Positions 1-6,008 of a stretch of DNA of 17,640 bases are shown piece by piece. The translations under genes and the position numbers were made by a program. Origin of the DNA: JBFKQC01 sp041627895 (GTDB taxonomy: Bacteria > Pseudomonadota > Alphaproteobacteria > Rhodobacterales > Rhodobacteraceae); the NCBI GenBank assembly GCA_041627895.1, contig JBFKQC010000078.1, positions 1 to 17,640 of the forward strand, in the 5' to 3' direction. The notes under the pieces were generated by a model, which saw nothing but the letters and a program-made list of their open reading frames with translations, was not told the DNA's origin and searched no databases. The stretch's first letter is position 1. Every line of letters begins with the position of its first letter.

Positions 1-15
1 CCCCCCCCCCGGCCG

Positions 16-77
16 GGGGGCGCTGCCCCCAGGACCCCCCGACCGCTGCCCCGGGGCATTTCCGACCGGATGAAGAA
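16..77 (+). repeat. Dispersed intergenic repeat, copy 1
   Basis: A perfect 6-bp hairpin, GGGGGC-GCT-GCCCCC (16-30), is followed by CCCCGGGGCATTTCCGACC and then GGATGAAGAA (ending at 77). The second part matches the copies near 1853-1896 and, inverted, 16429-16458. It lies just beyond the 3' end of the minus-strand enolase-family gene. I infer a dispersed, non-coding repeat that may also help end transcription or stabilise mRNA 3' ends. No T-run follows the hairpin, so it is not a textbook terminator. Confidence 0.55.
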
Positions 78-88
78 GCCTGCCGGGC

Positions 89-1318
89 TCAGGTCCTGAC
101 CGGCGCGCCGCCTTCGAAGAGGTTGCCGTGCCGGTAGTCGCAGGGCGCCTCCTGCATCTGCAGATGCAGCCCGTCGCCCCGGTAGGGATGCGCGCGGGCC
201 AGCGCCTCGTCGATCTCGATGCCGAGGCCCGGCGCCTGCGGAGCGGGGACATAGCCGTCCTCGACCGCGATCGCGCCCTTGATCAGCGCTGCGTGGAATT
301 CGGTCTCGATGGTCTCGGCGATCAGCAGGTTCGGGATCGACACCGACAGGTGGATGTTGGCGGCCCATTCCACCGGGCCGGCATAGAGATGCGGTGCCAT
401 CTGGGCGTTGAACGCCTCGGCCATCGCGGCCACCTTCTTCATCTCCCAGATGCCGCCCGCGCGGCCCAGCGCCGGCTGCAGGATCGCCGCGCCGCCGGTC
501 CTGAGCAGGGTGGCGAACTCGGCCTTGGTGGTCAGCCGCTCGCCGGTGGCGACCGGGATGCGCACCGCGCGCGCCACTTCGGAGAAATCCAGGAGGTTGT
601 CGGGGGGCACCGGTTCCTCGAACCACAAGGGGCGGTAGGCCTCGATCGCCTGGCCAAGCCGGATCGCGCCGGCGGTGGTGAACTGGCCGTGGGTGCCGAA
701 CAGCAGGTCGGCGCGGGTGCCCACCGCCTCGCGGATCGCGCGGCAGAAGGCGACGGAGGTTTCGATGTCGCTCAGCGCCGGCTGGTGCCCGCCGCGGACC
801 GTGTAGGGCCCGGCCGGGTCGAACTTGACCGCGGTGTAGCCGCGCGCGACGAGGTCGAGCGCCGAGTCCGCCGCCATCTCGGGCGAGCCCCAGAACGCGG
901 GCAGGTCGTGATGCGCCAGCGGGTAGAGGTAGGAATAGGCGCGCACGCGGTCGTTCACGCAGCCCCCGAGCAGCGCCCAGACCGGGCGGCCGCGATCCTT
1001 GCCGAGAATGTCCCAGCAGGCGATTTCCAGCCCCGAGAACGCGCCCATCACCGTCAGGTCGGGGCGCTGGGTGAACCCGCTGGAATAGGCGCGGCGGAAC
1101 ATCCATTCGACGTTCTCGGGGCTTTCGCCGGCCATGTGGCGCTCGAACACGTCGCGGATCACCGCGCGCATCGCGTCGGGACCGACCGACGAGGCATAGC
1201 ATTCGCCCCAGCCGGTGATCCCGGTATCGGTCGTCAGCTTGACGAGGATCCAGTAGCGCCCGCCCCAGCCGGGCGGCGGCGGGGCGGTGACAATGATGTC
1301 GAGATCGGCGAGTTTCAC
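89..1318 (-). CDS. Mandelate racemase/muconate lactonizing enzyme family protein (enolase superfamily)
   Basis: The 409-residue product has the usual length and two-domain layout of the family: an N-terminal capping domain (about 1-125) and a TIM-barrel domain. Visible barrel motifs are AVKFDP (Lys165), WFEEPV (Glu234/235), ATGERL (Glu260) and APHLY (His310), which match the usual barrel Lys, metal ligands and general-base His. The first metal ligand is odd: where relatives have an Asp followed two residues later by His, this protein reads LFGTHGQ, with Gly208 in the Asp position and His210 kept. Members of the family dehydrate, racemise or cycloisomerise sugar acids and related carboxylates; the substrate cannot be read here. 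I chose the GTG start at 1318 because GGAG precedes it by 10 bases and the protein then begins at KLADLDI as family members do. An ATG at 1357 would overlap the divergent neighbour. Confidence 0.85.
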   Translation of the reverse strand: MKLADLDIIVTAPPPPGWGGRYWILVKLTTDTGITGWGECYASSVGPDAMRAVIRDVFERHMAGESPENVEWMFRRAYSSGFTQRPDLTVMGAFSGLEIACWDILGKDRGRPVWALLGGCVNDRVRAYSYLYPLAHHDLPAFWGSPEMAADSALDLVARGYTAVKFDPAGPYTVRGGHQPALSDIETSVAFCRAIREAVGTRADLLFGTHGQFTTAGAIRLGQAIEAYRPLWFEEPVPPDNLLDFSEVARAVRIPVATGERLTTKAEFATLLRTGGAAILQPALGRAGGIWEMKKVAAMAEAFNAQMAPHLYAGPVEWAANIHLSVSIPNLLIAETIETEFHAALIKGAIAVEDGYVPAPQAPGLGIEIDEALARAHPYRGDGLHLQMQEAPCDYRHGNLFEGGAPVRT

Positions 1319-1344
1319 GGGCAGCGGGCTCCGGGAGGGCGAAC

Positions 1345-1782
1345 ATGGGCGAGACAATCACGTATCGGCATCTCGGTCCAGCCGATCTGGAGGTGCTGCT
1401 CGGCGTCGGCGCTGGGCTGTTCGACCATGCCGTCCGGCGCGACCAGGCGGCGGCGTTCCTGGCCGATCCGGGGCACGAGATCGTGCTGGCCTTCGGGGGC
1501 GGCGCGGCGGTGGGGATCGCCTCGGGCACGGTGCTGCTGCACCCCGACAAGGCGCCGGCGATGTTCGTCAACGAGGTCGGCACCCGCGAGGGCTGGCGCC
1601 GCCGCGGCATCGCGGGCGAACTGGTGCGGCGGCTGATCGGCATCGCCCGGGCGCGCGGCTGCCGGGGGGTGTGGCTGGCCACCGAACCCGACAACGCGGC
1701 GGCGCTGTCGCTTTACCGCGCGCTCGACGGGACCGAAGAGCCGCTGGCGGGCTTCGCCTGGGACGGGGCCTTCGAGGCCTGA
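1345..1782 (+). CDS. GNAT family N-acetyltransferase
   Basis: The 145-residue product has the layout of a single-domain GNAT enzyme, which moves acetyl from acetyl-CoA to an amine. The acetyl-CoA pyrophosphate loop is GWRRRGIA (about residues 83-90), preceded by the beta-4 strand NEVGT and followed by an amphipathic helix and the late motif EPDNAAALSLYRAL (about 114-127). Overall it resembles the AAC(3)-I-like branch of the family, but that does not establish aminoglycoside resistance, and the substrate is unknown. The ATG has a strong GGGAGG upstream (1335-1340). The gene is divergent from the enolase-family gene, with only 26 bases between the two start codons, so both promoters must be packed into or overlap the other's 5' region. 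Confidence 0.85.
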   Translation: MGETITYRHLGPADLEVLLGVGAGLFDHAVRRDQAAAFLADPGHEIVLAFGGGAAVGIASGTVLLHPDKAPAMFVNEVGTREGWRRRGIAGELVRRLIGIARARGCRGVWLATEPDNAAALSLYRALDGTEEPLAGFAWDGAFEA

Positions 1783-1813
1783 GGCTGATACCGACCAGGT
1801 GTTACCCCATTGT

Positions 1814-1896
1814 GCGCCTTACGGCGCGCTTGTCTGGCACTTCGTGCGGACTGGGGCTCTGCCCCAGACCCCGGAGTATTTCCGGCCAGATGAAGA
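1814..1896 (+). repeat. Dispersed intergenic repeat, copy 2, with three small hairpins
   Basis: Three perfect stem-loops follow one another: GCGCC-ttac-GGCGC (1814-1827), GCAC-ttc-GTGC (1837-1847) and CTGGGGC-TCT-GCCCCAG (1851-1867). Then comes the conserved tail ACCCCGGAGTATTTCCGG leading into CCAGATGAAGA. The last hairpin and the tail correspond to copy 1 at the left edge, and the tail also to copy 3 near 16429. The element begins about 30 bases after the GNAT stop codon. It looks like a REP-type dispersed element rather than a gene. Confidence 0.55.
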
Positions 1897-2084
1897 CCCC
1901 TTGCGGCACGGCAAACCGGCCGGCGGCGCGCGCTGGGGCCGTCCGGGCTTGGGCGTGTCTCGGGAGTGGTGTCAGGGGGCTGCCGTGAGAGGGATGGCGG
2001 CGCCGCCGGTCGACATCGTCCGCGGGGGCGAACCCCGGCAGGTTCCGGCCCGCATCTGTACCCGCGGGCCTCTGATCTGGAACC

Positions 2085-2118
2085 GTCCCTGCACCCGACA
2101 AAGGGTGGGGTGAGGGAC
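2085..2118. terminator. Imperfect inverted repeat, possible terminator
   Basis: GTCCCT-GCACCC and GGGTG...AGGGAC can pair around a GACAAA loop with a small bulge. It lies between two converging genes and has no T-run on either strand, so a role in termination is only inferred. Confidence 0.25.
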
Positions 2119-2241
2119 CGGACCGTCTGGGTGGCGCAGGCCGTCTGGCCCGGCGCCGGTGGTGCGCACGGGACGCGGTTTTAGCCGCGCCCGGTTAGCA
2201 ATGCCTTAACCGACCGTACGGTGGAGCGGCCGGTCGCGGCG

Positions 2242-2841
2242 TCAGGCCAGCGTTCCGCGCCGCGCCCAGGCGATCGCGTCGTCGAGCCGGTCGTCGCCCC
2301 AGAACACCTCGCCGTCCACCACGAAGCTCGGCGCGCCGAAGACGCCGAGCGCCATCGCCTCGTCGGTGGCGGCGGTCAGCGCGCCGGCGATCTCGTCCGA
2401 CGCGGCGAGGGCCAGCACGCGGGCCGGGTCCTGGCCGATTCCGGCGAGGCTGGCCGACAGGTTGGGCTCTTCTCCGGCGGGCTGGCCGTCGTCGAACCAG
2501 CGCCGGTAGGTGGCGCGGACGTAGTCCTCGACCCAGCCCTCGCGGGCACCGAGCGTCGCGACCAGGTTGGCGCGGACCAGTTCCGGCAGCGGGTAGGGCG
2601 CGGGCAGCCTGGGCGTCAGCCGGTAGCGCGCCGCCCGGCGTTCGATGTCGCGCCACATGTAGGCGGCTTTTACCGGCTTGTCGCGGAACGGGATGTTATT
2701 CTGCGCGACCATGACGCGGCGCACGTCGAACGGGCGCCAGCGAAAGCCGATCCCGCCGGCGCGCGCCACGTCCCCGAGCCGCATCACGGTGAGGTAGGTG
2801 TAGGTGCTGCCGATCGAGAACCAGAAATCCACCTTGGCCAT
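2242..2841 (-). CDS. 2-hydroxychromene-2-carboxylate isomerase-like protein (DsbA fold, kappa-GST type)
   Basis: The 199-residue product matches the length and layout of the DsbA-like HCCA isomerase family. The N-terminal strand and active-site turn read VDFWFSIGSTYTYL; Ser12 lies where these enzymes have their glutathione-contacting Ser, and there is no CxxC, so it is not a disulfide oxidoreductase. A long helical insert follows, then the closing thioredoxin-fold motif FGAPSFVVDGEVFWGDDRL with the expected cis-Pro at 171. Known members isomerise chromene carboxylates in naphthalene-type pathways using glutathione. No aromatic pathway genes are nearby, so the real substrate is unclear. It starts 24 bases after tmpB with AAGGA upstream, so it is probably co-transcribed with tmpA and tmpB. 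Confidence 0.8.
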   Translation of the reverse strand: MAKVDFWFSIGSTYTYLTVMRLGDVARAGGIGFRWRPFDVRRVMVAQNNIPFRDKPVKAAYMWRDIERRAARYRLTPRLPAPYPLPELVRANLVATLGAREGWVEDYVRATYRRWFDDGQPAGEEPNLSASLAGIGQDPARVLALAASDEIAGALTAATDEAMALGVFGAPSFVVDGEVFWGDDRLDDAIAWARRGTLA

Positions 2842-2865
2842 CTTGTGCGTCCTTTCCGCCAGGCG

Positions 2866-3447
2866 TCAGCGAGGTCCTGCCACGCGGTCCAGCACCGGGC
2901 GGAAATGCTCGAAATCCGGTGCCTTGCGGCCGGGGTCCTTGCCGGCGTCGTCCCAGCGCCGCACCTGCAGGATCGCGTCGAGATGCGGGGTCTTCGCGAA
3001 GTCCGCCGCCTCGGCGGTGCTCATCGGGCCGCCCTGCAGGGCCAGCGAGTGCACCGAGGCGGGCGAGAGCCGGGCGAAATAGGCCGGATCGGTGGCGCAG
3101 AGATAGCGCTTGGCCGCGACGTGGTGGCGCACGCAGGCGGTGACCAGCGGCGGGAAGAAGCGGTCGAGCACCCGCGCGCCGGCCTCTTCGTGCAGCGCGT
3201 CGATGCCTCGGTCTGCCGCGTCGTCGGGAAACTCGTTGGTGAAATGGCCGATATCGTGCAGCAGCGCCGCGGCGACCAGGTCGTCGCCCGCGCCCGCCGT
3301 CTCGGCGCATTCGGCGCATTGCAGCATGTGTTCGGCGATGCTGACCTTTTCGCCCATGTATTCCTCGGCGCCGCGGCGGGCGAAGATGTCGGCGATGAAA
3401 TCGACGATGGTGTCCGCGTCGAGCGTTGCGGGGTCCGGCGCAGTCAT
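2866..3447 (-). CDS. tmpB: HD-domain mixed-valent diiron oxygenase, TmpB/PhnZ-like
   Basis: The 193-residue HD-fold protein carries the ligand set known for the phosphonate oxygenase PhnZ (Tyr24, Glu27, His34, His58, Asp59, His80, His104, Asp161) at matching spacing: Tyr30, Glu33, His40, His64-Asp65 (LLHDIGH), His86 (LHEEAG), His109 (RHHVAAKRYLC) and Asp166 (RRWDD). The Tyr/Glu pair in EEYMGE separates these C-P-cleaving oxygenases from ordinary HD phosphohydrolases. TmpB oxidises (R)-1-hydroxy-2-trimethylaminoethylphosphonate to glycine betaine and phosphate; PhnZ does the same for the aminoethyl analogue. The start codon overlaps the upstream stop as ATGA, so it is translationally coupled to a TmpA-like hydroxylase, which favours TmpB over PhnZ. 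Automated annotation would probably call this an HD phosphohydrolase. Substrate choice between quaternary and primary amine cannot be settled by reading. Confidence 0.78.
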   Translation of the reverse strand: MTAPDPATLDADTIVDFIADIFARRGAEEYMGEKVSIAEHMLQCAECAETAGAGDDLVAAALLHDIGHFTNEFPDDAADRGIDALHEEAGARVLDRFFPPLVTACVRHHVAAKRYLCATDPAYFARLSPASVHSLALQGGPMSTAEAADFAKTPHLDAILQVRRWDDAGKDPGRKAPDFEHFRPVLDRVAGPR

Positions 3448-4571
3448 GCCTGCTGCTCCGTCTCTGCGGTCAGCGCGGCGAGTGTGGACAACAGCCCGTC
3501 CCTGTCGGCGTAACAGCCCTGCAGCCAGCGGGTGCCTTCGCCCGAGAACCCCTTGCGCGCATGCAGGACACGGGTGTTGTCCACCAGGAAGGCCTCGCCC
3601 GGGGCCAGCTTGAACGCCACGGCCATGGCGGGATCGTCGATGATCGTCGAGAACCGGCGGTAGGCGGCGTAATAGGCATCCATCTCGTCGAACGGGATGT
3701 CGGTGAGCGGCGCGATCGAGCGCGAGTTGAACCGGATCTGCTGCAGCCGGCCGTCCGGCGAAAGCTCGATCATCGGCCGGCGCGACTGCAACCGGACGCC
3801 GCGGCTGCCGGAATAGTCGAACCGCGCCGGGTGGCGGGCGAGGCGGGCAAAGCCCTGCGCGTCCTCGGCCTCGAGCCTGAGCGCGGCGGCGAACCCGTCG
3901 ACCACGGTGCTGTCGCCGCCCTCGGCGCTGTTTTCTAGGCAGGCGAGGATTTGCAGCCCCGGCACCGGGTCGCGGTAGGGGTTGTCGGTATGGGCCTGCA
4001 GTCCGAGCCCGGTGTAGGCGAGGTTCACCGGGTCGACCTCGGCGCGGACCTCGAAGAGGCGGCCGTAATTGGTCTCGCGCACGTAGCCGAAAAGATCGAC
4101 GACGTCGAACAGCGCGCCGGGTTCGGGACGCAGCCCCGAGATGCGCGCGAAGCCCAGCCGCGCCGCGTCGGCGAGCCAGGCGCGCAGCGCCCCGCGGTCG
4201 GATTGCAGCGCGGCGAGGTCGGCCGTCGGTGCGGGCGCGAGCGTGGCGTCCCAGGTGTCGGCGCCCTCGGGCAGGCGGTGCGCCTTCGCCGGGGTGTCAT
4301 AGCGGTGCGCCGCCAGCCAGCGGACGGGAAAGCGCACCGTCTTGTCCTCGGGCGCGAAGCTGCAGACCACGTCGCCGGCCTCGGCCTTCGCCGCGGTCAG
4401 GCGAATCTCGGCGGGCAGATCGGCGAGCGTGATCAGCCGCTGGCCGTTCCGCGCGTCGCGGGTTTCGGGGTCGAGCGCGTTGTCGCGCAGCCAGAGCGCG
4501 TGGAACCGCATGGTCTCGTCGCCCTGCGTCAGCGCGAGGATTCGGCCGCCGGCCTCGATCCGAGCCTTCAT
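3444..4571 (-). CDS. tmpA: 2OG/Fe(II) oxygenase, TmpA-like 2-trimethylaminoethylphosphonate hydroxylase
   Basis: The 375-residue product has the layout of the gamma-butyrobetaine hydroxylase group: a small N-terminal domain (about 1-95, with WLRDNALDPET and FPVRWLAAHRYD) and a TauD/TfdA jelly-roll domain. Iron ligands are His194 and Asp196 (LQAHTDNPYRDP) and His337 (VLHARKGF); Arg348 (GTRWLQG) is placed to bind 2-oxoglutarate. The Cys zinc ligands of true gamma-butyrobetaine hydroxylases are missing from the N-terminal domain. TmpA hydroxylates C1 of 2-trimethylaminoethylphosphonate, and the product feeds TmpB. The four-base overlap with the TmpB-like gene is the main reason for this call over a carnitine-biosynthesis enzyme. 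AAGGG lies seven bases before the ATG. The 216 bases upstream contain a hairpin and probably the promoter of the tmpA-tmpB-isomerase unit, though I cannot point to a convincing -35/-10 pair. Confidence 0.75.
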   Translation of the reverse strand: MKARIEAGGRILALTQGDETMRFHALWLRDNALDPETRDARNGQRLITLADLPAEIRLTAAKAEAGDVVCSFAPEDKTVRFPVRWLAAHRYDTPAKAHRLPEGADTWDATLAPAPTADLAALQSDRGALRAWLADAARLGFARISGLRPEPGALFDVVDLFGYVRETNYGRLFEVRAEVDPVNLAYTGLGLQAHTDNPYRDPVPGLQILACLENSAEGGDSTVVDGFAAALRLEAEDAQGFARLARHPARFDYSGSRGVRLQSRRPMIELSPDGRLQQIRFNSRSIAPLTDIPFDEMDAYYAAYRRFSTIIDDPAMAVAFKLAPGEAFLVDNTRVLHARKGFSGEGTRWLQGCYADRDGLLSTLAALTAETEQQA

Positions 4572-4714
4572 GTCATGCCCTTTCCGTCAGTCCTGCCGGA
4601 GACCCTGCCACGATGCGAACACGAAATCACGACCAATCGCGACGCGGCGCGGGGGAATGCGTGTCGGGGGCGGGTGTGACCGGCGCAGGCGCCGCGGCGA
4701 GCGCGATTTCGCAC

Positions 4715-4746
4715 GGGCGCCCGCCCCTCTGGGCGGTCGGGCGCCC
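4715..4746 (-). terminator. Strong inverted repeat between the dehydrogenase gene and tmpA
   Basis: GGGCGCCCG (4715-4723) and CGGGCGCCC (4738-4746) are a perfect 9-bp inverted repeat. Inside it, CCGCCC-CTCT-GGGCGG (4721-4736) forms a competing 6-bp hairpin with a 4-base loop. It sits about 40 bases beyond the stop of the minus-strand dehydrogenase gene and upstream of tmpA. No T-run follows on the minus strand. A terminator or attenuator separating two transcription units is likely but not proven. Confidence 0.45.
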
Positions 4747-4787
4747 GCGCGGCGTGACGCTTGTGGCCTGCCACCCCGTTCCGCCGC

Positions 4788-5870
4788 TCAGTCGAACACG
4801 ATCACGTTGCGCCGCGCCGCGCCGGACCGGGTGTGGGCGATCGCCTCGTTGATCTGGTCCAGCCGCCAGCGGCCCGAGACCAGCTCGTCCAGCTTCAGCC
4901 GTCCCTGGTGGTAGAGGTCGACCATCCACGGAATGTCGCGGCCCAGCACGACGTCGCCCATCTTGGTGCCGATCATGCCCTGCGCCAGCGCCGCCAGGAT
5001 CACCGGCTCGTAGCTCGACATCTGCCCGGTATGCGGCATGCCCACCAGATAGACCCGCCCGCGCGCGTCGAGATAGCGCGCCGCGGTGTCGATCGCCGGG
5101 ATCGCGCCAACCGCGACAAAGACCGCGTCGGCGCCGCGGCCCATGACCTCGCGCGCCGCGCTCCAGGGCCTGGGATCGCTCGCCAGCACGCCGTCGGTGG
5201 CGCCGAATTCGCGGGCCGCGGCCAGCTTGTCCTCGGTCATGTCCACCGCGACGATCCGCGCCGCGCCCGCGATCCGCGCGCCCTGGATCGTGTTCAGCCC
5301 GACGCCGCCGGCGCCGATCACCACCACGTTTTGCCCGGGCCGGACGCGCGCGGCGTTCACCGCCGCGCCGACCCCGGTGATCACGCCGCAGCTCAGCAGA
5401 CAGGCGGCGTCCTTCGGCATGTCCGCCGGGATCTGCGCGATCTGCGTGGTGCTGACGACGACCCGCTCGGCGAAGGCGCCGGTGTCGAGACCCTGCTCGT
5501 AGACGCCGCCCGCCCCGGTGATCTTGCCGTTCACCCGGCTGGAGAGGCCGGTGCAGGTGGCGGGATGCGCGGTGACGCAGGACGGACAGGCGCCGCAGGA
5601 CTTGACCAGCGTGACCAGCACGCTGTCGCCTGCCGCATGGCCGGTCACGCCCGGGCCGACCCGCGTGACAATGCCCGCCGCCTCGTGGCCGTAGACCGCG
5701 GGCAGGTGCCCGCCCCAGCCGCCGTCGATGAACGAGATGTCGGAAAAGCACACCGCGCAGGCGGCGATCTTCACCTCGACCTCGCCCGGGCCGGGATCGG
5801 CCAGCGTCACGTCTTCGATCACCAGCGGCTCGCCGAACGCGCGGCAGACTGCCGCCTTCACTGTGCCCAT
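4788..5870 (-). CDS. Zinc-dependent alcohol dehydrogenase (MDR family, class III-like)
   Basis: The 360-residue protein is a medium-chain NAD(P)-dependent dehydrogenase. Catalytic-zinc residues are Cys41 (AVCFSD), His62-Glu63 (GHEAAG) and Cys161 (LSCGVITG). The structural-zinc loop has Cys92, Cys95, Cys98 and Cys106 in the normal spacing. The dinucleotide fold reads VIGAGGVG (about 184-191), followed by an acidic strand end VAVDMT, suggesting NAD preference. The CGVITG motif and overall pattern resemble class III/formaldehyde dehydrogenase relatives, but the protein lacks clear glutathione-site signs and the substrate is unknown. I chose the ATG at 5870, which has GAGGGA just upstream; the longer frame to 5981 adds a basic, low-complexity stretch unlike the family. 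It lies downstream of the M24/M20 pair on the same strand and may oxidise an alcohol in the same catabolic route. Confidence 0.85.
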   Translation of the reverse strand: MGTVKAAVCRAFGEPLVIEDVTLADPGPGEVEVKIAACAVCFSDISFIDGGWGGHLPAVYGHEAAGIVTRVGPGVTGHAAGDSVLVTLVKSCGACPSCVTAHPATCTGLSSRVNGKITGAGGVYEQGLDTGAFAERVVVSTTQIAQIPADMPKDAACLLSCGVITGVGAAVNAARVRPGQNVVVIGAGGVGLNTIQGARIAGAARIVAVDMTEDKLAAAREFGATDGVLASDPRPWSAAREVMGRGADAVFVAVGAIPAIDTAARYLDARGRVYLVGMPHTGQMSSYEPVILAALAQGMIGTKMGDVVLGRDIPWMVDLYHQGRLKLDELVSGRWRLDQINEAIAHTRSGAARRNVIVFD

Positions 5871-5898
5871 GGGTCCCTCGCTCCGTGATCTCCGGCCG

Positions 5899-5927
5899 AG
5901 ATTGCGGGGCGCGGGCCGGGGCTTCAA
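5899..5927 (-). promoter_or_regulatory. Tentative promoter for the dehydrogenase gene
   Basis: On the minus strand TTGAAG is followed after exactly 17 bases by CAATCT, which ends 28 bases before the ATG. The -10 hexamer matches the consensus poorly, so this is a weak proposal. It fits the 138-base gap that separates this gene from the M20 gene upstream. Confidence 0.25.
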
Positions 5928-6008
5928 GCGCGAAACCGACGCCGCGGGCGAGGATTCCGCGACGGCAGCGCGCCGCGCCATGGGCCCGAACCGCGCCGGG
6001 CTGTGGCG

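Larger units (their letters stand above)
1783..2241. other. Convergent intergenic region with hairpins, no gene seen
   Basis: This 459-base gap separates the plus-strand GNAT gene from the minus-strand DsbA-fold gene. I see no reading frame with protein-like content. It holds a run of three short hairpins and repeat copy 2 (1814-1896), an imperfect inverted repeat GTCCCT...AGGGAC (2085-2118), a small stem CGCGG-TTTTAG-CCGCG (2174-2189) and a palindrome ACCGTACGGT (2213-2222). The role is probably 3'-end processing or termination for both flanking genes. Confidence 0.5.

Noticed and set aside
1..10. Run of ten C at the window start
   Set aside because: Continuous with the GC-rich hairpin of repeat copy 1; no separate function can be supported at the edge.
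1319..1357. ATG start at 1357 for the enolase-family gene
   Set aside because: It would overlap the GNAT start and add a Ser/Pro/Arg stretch unlike the family. The GTG at 1318 has a well-placed GGAG.
1345..1782. GNAT protein as an aminoglycoside resistance enzyme
   Set aside because: Only the general GNAT motifs and a loose AAC(3)-I resemblance are visible, and the catabolic chromosomal context gives no support for resistance.
2195..2210. CtrA-like box, TTAG-N7-TTAAC
   Set aside because: One mismatch to TTAA-N7-TTAAC, and it sits between two converging genes where no promoter is expected; likely chance.
2221..3938. Plus-strand frames over the isomerase and tmpAB genes
   Set aside because: These are shadows of the minus-strand genes, which carry intact catalytic motifs and proper ribosome sites.
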